Shown piece by piece: positions 61,866 to 64,000 of a stretch of DNA of 64,000 bases; position 1 is the stretch's first letter; each line of letters starts with the position of its first letter. The stretch lies in contig NZ_CP009283.1 of NCBI RefSeq assembly GCF_000758625.1, forward strand, positions 3,793,501-3,857,500, read 5' to 3'. The notes below the pieces were generated by a model, which was not told where the DNA came from, ran no database searches, and saw only the letters and a program-made list of their open reading frames with translations. The position numbers and the translations under genes were made by a program. This stretch comes from Paenibacillus sp. FSL R7-0273. GTDB lineage: Bacteria; Bacillota; Bacilli; Paenibacillales; Paenibacillaceae.

Positions 61866-64000
61866 ATGAGCAAGAACGGCATACATAGCAGTGAACGCCC
61901 TTTTTATCTGTTTCTCTTTTCGGCGAAGACCCGGGAGGGCCTGATTCAGAGGCTGACGGATTTGCAGGCTTGGATCGCCGAAGCAGGCAGCGCCAATGCG
62001 GGAGATATCGCCTACACGCTATCCGCCGGCAGAAGCCACTTTGCCGAAAGGGCAGCTGTGATCGCTCCCGATCTTCCGGGGCTGGCGGCAGGCCTGCAGC
62101 AAAAAACGGATGAGCTGAGCAGCGGGAGCCATTCCGCCACAATCGGTACAGGAAAAAAACGCGGCGGTCCGGAAGATCAGCGCAGACTCGATGAGCGGGT
62201 GATCCGGCTTGAGGCGGAATCCGGCCATACAAAGGAAGCCTTTCGGACGGAGCTTGAAGCTATCGCCGGTTTATATCTGGAGGGCTGTGTCTGCGATTGG
62301 AGTGTGCTTTACCGCGACCGGCCTTATTTCCGGATTCCGCTGCCGACTTATCCTTTCCGCAGGGACAAATACTGGCTGGAGCTGAAGGCGGCTCAGCCGG
62401 AGCAGGCAGCTGTCGCAAATGCAGGCGTATTGCCGCTCGGACCGGTGCTCGACAGCAATTGCTCAACGGTGCATGAACAGTTTTTTCAGAAAAAGCTGAC
62501 CGGTGAAGAATTTTATCTGAACGACCATATCGTTTCCGGACACAAGCTTCTTCCCGGCGTCGTCCAGCTGGAAATGGCCTTATCTGCCGCAGCAGCGTCG
62601 CTGCCTGGTGTCCATGTCCGCAGTATCAGCGATGTAGTCTGGAGCTATCCTATCCAGCTTGATAAAGGACAAGCCTCTCAAACCGTCCAGATCCATTTGT
62701 ATCCCGGAGAGGAGGAGCAGGAGTTAAGCTACGAAATTACCAGCCGGGCTGGTGATGCAACGGTTATCCATAGCCGGGGAAGGATTGCTTATTCCCCGGA
62801 ACCTTGCTCCGCTTCCAGGCTAACGTTAGATATCGACAAACTTAGCCGCGGCAAAATGAAGCTCAGCGGATCACAGGTCTACAGAAAATTCAGGCAGCAT
62901 CAGCTGGATCTGGGGCCTTCGTTCCAATCCATGACCGAGCTGCTTGCAGGTGAGGCTGAAGCTGTCGCTTTTATTGAACTTCCCCCGCATCTGCAGGGCA
63001 GCTTCACGGAATTTACACTCCATCCAACGATTGTTGACGGCATACTGGAGGCGGTTATCGGTCTTGTAAGCTCCAATGAGAAGATGGAGGGGGAGGTGGC
63101 GCTTCCGTACTCTTTTGAGAAAATGGAAATCTACGGCGAGCTGCCCGCCAACTGCGTATCTTATGTGCGTAAGCTGGATTCCGCCAACGGGGAGCAGGCG
63201 TTTGATGTGCTGCTGGCGGATGAGCGCGGGCAGGTACTGCTGAAATTCTCCCGATTCGTACTGAAGGTGTTCTACCAGGGGAAGCAGCAGCGCGCGGAAG
63301 AGCTCTGTTTCGGTTTCGAGTGGCAGGAAGAAGTAACGGAGGGGCACACTGCGGTTGAAGGAGATATTGTAATCATCACGGGGCAGGAGCAGCTGTACCA
63401 GACGATCATTAATCAGCATCCCGGTAAAGTGTATGTGGTGGAGCCCGGAACGGGATACCGCCGGGACAATGATAGGCATTATTGCATCAACCCCGGGGAA
63501 AAGGCGGATTACACACGTCTGCTGAACGAGCTGAAGCTGGCGGGCTGCACCTTGCAGACGATCCTTTGCGATAGACACGGGGATTCCGGGGACATGAAGA
63601 GTTTGGCGGCGGGAACTTATCTGAGCCAATTATTCCTGGCACAGGCGCTTATGGAAGCTCTACCGAAGCAGCCGGTGCGCGTGATTCAAACCGGATTAAC
63701 AGAGGATCTCATTCCTCCTGAGCTCGGCGCACTCAGCGGATTCAACCGGACGCTCTCACTTGAGAACTCCAGGCTCCAATTCAGCACGCTGTTTATGGAA
63801 AAGGAACGTACGTCTGAGCTTTACCGGCACGTTGCGGGGGAGCTTGGCTCAAAGGCGGCAGAGGTCCGCTACCTGCAAGGAACCCGGTATGTCCGCAGAC
63901 CGTCAGAGTTCGTTTTGCCGGCCCAAGCCGGGCAGCAGGTATCCACCGGCGTTCTGCGCCGGGGAGCTGTATATGTCATCACCGGAGGAACCGGCAAGCT
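61866..64000 (+). CDS. Trans-AT polyketide synthase 5, N-terminal part: KS linker-DH-KR... (runs off window)
   Basis: Open to the last base; 711 residues are visible. GGAGG precedes ATG 61866. The protein begins with the KS flanking linker that PKS4 lacks (YLFLFSAKTREGLIQRL, then DIAYTLSAGRSHFAERAAV and LPTYPFRRDKYWLEL). DH (about 185-460): His221 in NDHIVSGHKLLPGV, a perfect HxxxGxxxxP, and Asp391 in HPTIVDGILEAV. A KR structural half follows and the catalytic KR begins at the edge with VYVITGGTGKL. The downstream modules, release domain, trans AT and HMGS-type enzymes must lie beyond the window if present. Confidence 0.92.
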   Translation, partial: MSKNGIHSSERPFYLFLFSAKTREGLIQRLTDLQAWIAEAGSANAGDIAYTLSAGRSHFAERAAVIAPDLPGLAAGLQQKTDELSSGSHSATIGTGKKRGGPEDQRRLDERVIRLEAESGHTKEAFRTELEAIAGLYLEGCVCDWSVLYRDRPYFRIPLPTYPFRRDKYWLELKAAQPEQAAVANAGVLPLGPVLDSNCSTVHEQFFQKKLTGEEFYLNDHIVSGHKLLPGVVQLEMALSAAAASLPGVHVRSISDVVWSYPIQLDKGQASQTVQIHLYPGEEEQELSYEITSRAGDATVIHSRGRIAYSPEPCSASRLTLDIDKLSRGKMKLSGSQVYRKFRQHQLDLGPSFQSMTELLAGEAEAVAFIELPPHLQGSFTEFTLHPTIVDGILEAVIGLVSSNEKMEGEVALPYSFEKMEIYGELPANCVSYVRKLDSANGEQAFDVLLADERGQVLLKFSRFVLKVFYQGKQQRAEELCFGFEWQEEVTEGHTAVEGDIVIITGQEQLYQTIINQHPGKVYVVEPGTGYRRDNDRHYCINPGEKADYTRLLNELKLAGCTLQTILCDRHGDSGDMKSLAAGTYLSQLFLAQALMEALPKQPVRVIQTGLTEDLIPPELGALSGFNRTLSLENSRLQFSTLFMEKERTSELYRHVAGELGSKAAEVRYLQGTRYVRRPSEFVLPAQAGQQVSTGVLRRGAVYVITGGTGK

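Overview
The window looks like a chromosome segment of a Paenibacillus-type soil bacterium (Bacillota). The evidence is strong AGGAGG-type ribosome binding sites, YesM/YesN-type two-component pairs beside carbohydrate ABC transporters that lack their own ATPase gene, catabolite-repression (cre) sites, an S-layer-anchored glycanase, and a trans-acyltransferase (trans-AT) polyketide synthase. Identifications rest on motifs and sequence memory only; no database search was run.

Region 1 (1-32,204) is a hemicellulose (glucurono-arabinoxylan) locus. It opens with the end of a sugar ABC permease, followed by a YesM-like kinase and a YesN-like regulator. Next are an AraC regulator divergent from a secreted GH30 glucuronoxylanase with a CBM6, and a second regulator/kinase pair. 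A lipoprotein binding protein with two permeases follows, then a 2122-residue secreted, SLH-anchored GH30-like enzyme. The intracellular part comprises an AraC gene with a GH8 reducing-end xylose-releasing exo-oligoxylanase on the minus strand, and four consecutive GH43 genes on the plus strand. The logic is surface cleavage of xylan, import of oligosaccharides, and cytoplasmic debranching and trimming, with CcpA and membrane-sensor control. A minus-strand methyltransferase/VanR-like/VanS-like operon closes the region.

Region 2 (32,205-36,645) is a low-density, A+T-richer junction. It holds gene debris (an AraC C-terminus abutting a urease alpha-subunit C-terminus, and another orphan reading frame), a small membrane protein, an orphan RpiR-family regulator, a 38-codon gene and a DUF116-like protein.

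Region 3 (36,646-64,000, continuing past the edge) is a modular polyketide synthase operon. Its first two genes are iorA and iorB, an indolepyruvate/arylpyruvate:ferredoxin oxidoreductase; iorB overlaps the first PKS gene by 11 nt. Five PKS proteins follow: KS-(degenerate AT-like)-DH-KR-ACP-KS-ACP; KS-(degenerate DH)-KR-ACP-KS; DH-ACP-KR-KS-ECH-ACP; ACP-KS; and a DH-KR... protein cut by the window end. There is no functional AT, so acyl units must be supplied in trans. The ECH2-like domain followed by a tandem ACP pair split over two proteins predicts beta-branching. The most distinctive points are the coupling of an oxidoreductase that makes aryl-acetyl-CoA to a PKS that starts directly with a KS, the degenerate AT-like cores behind that first KS, and ACP-like domains without the phosphopantetheine serine inserted behind exactly the two KSs whose modules lack a ketoreductase.
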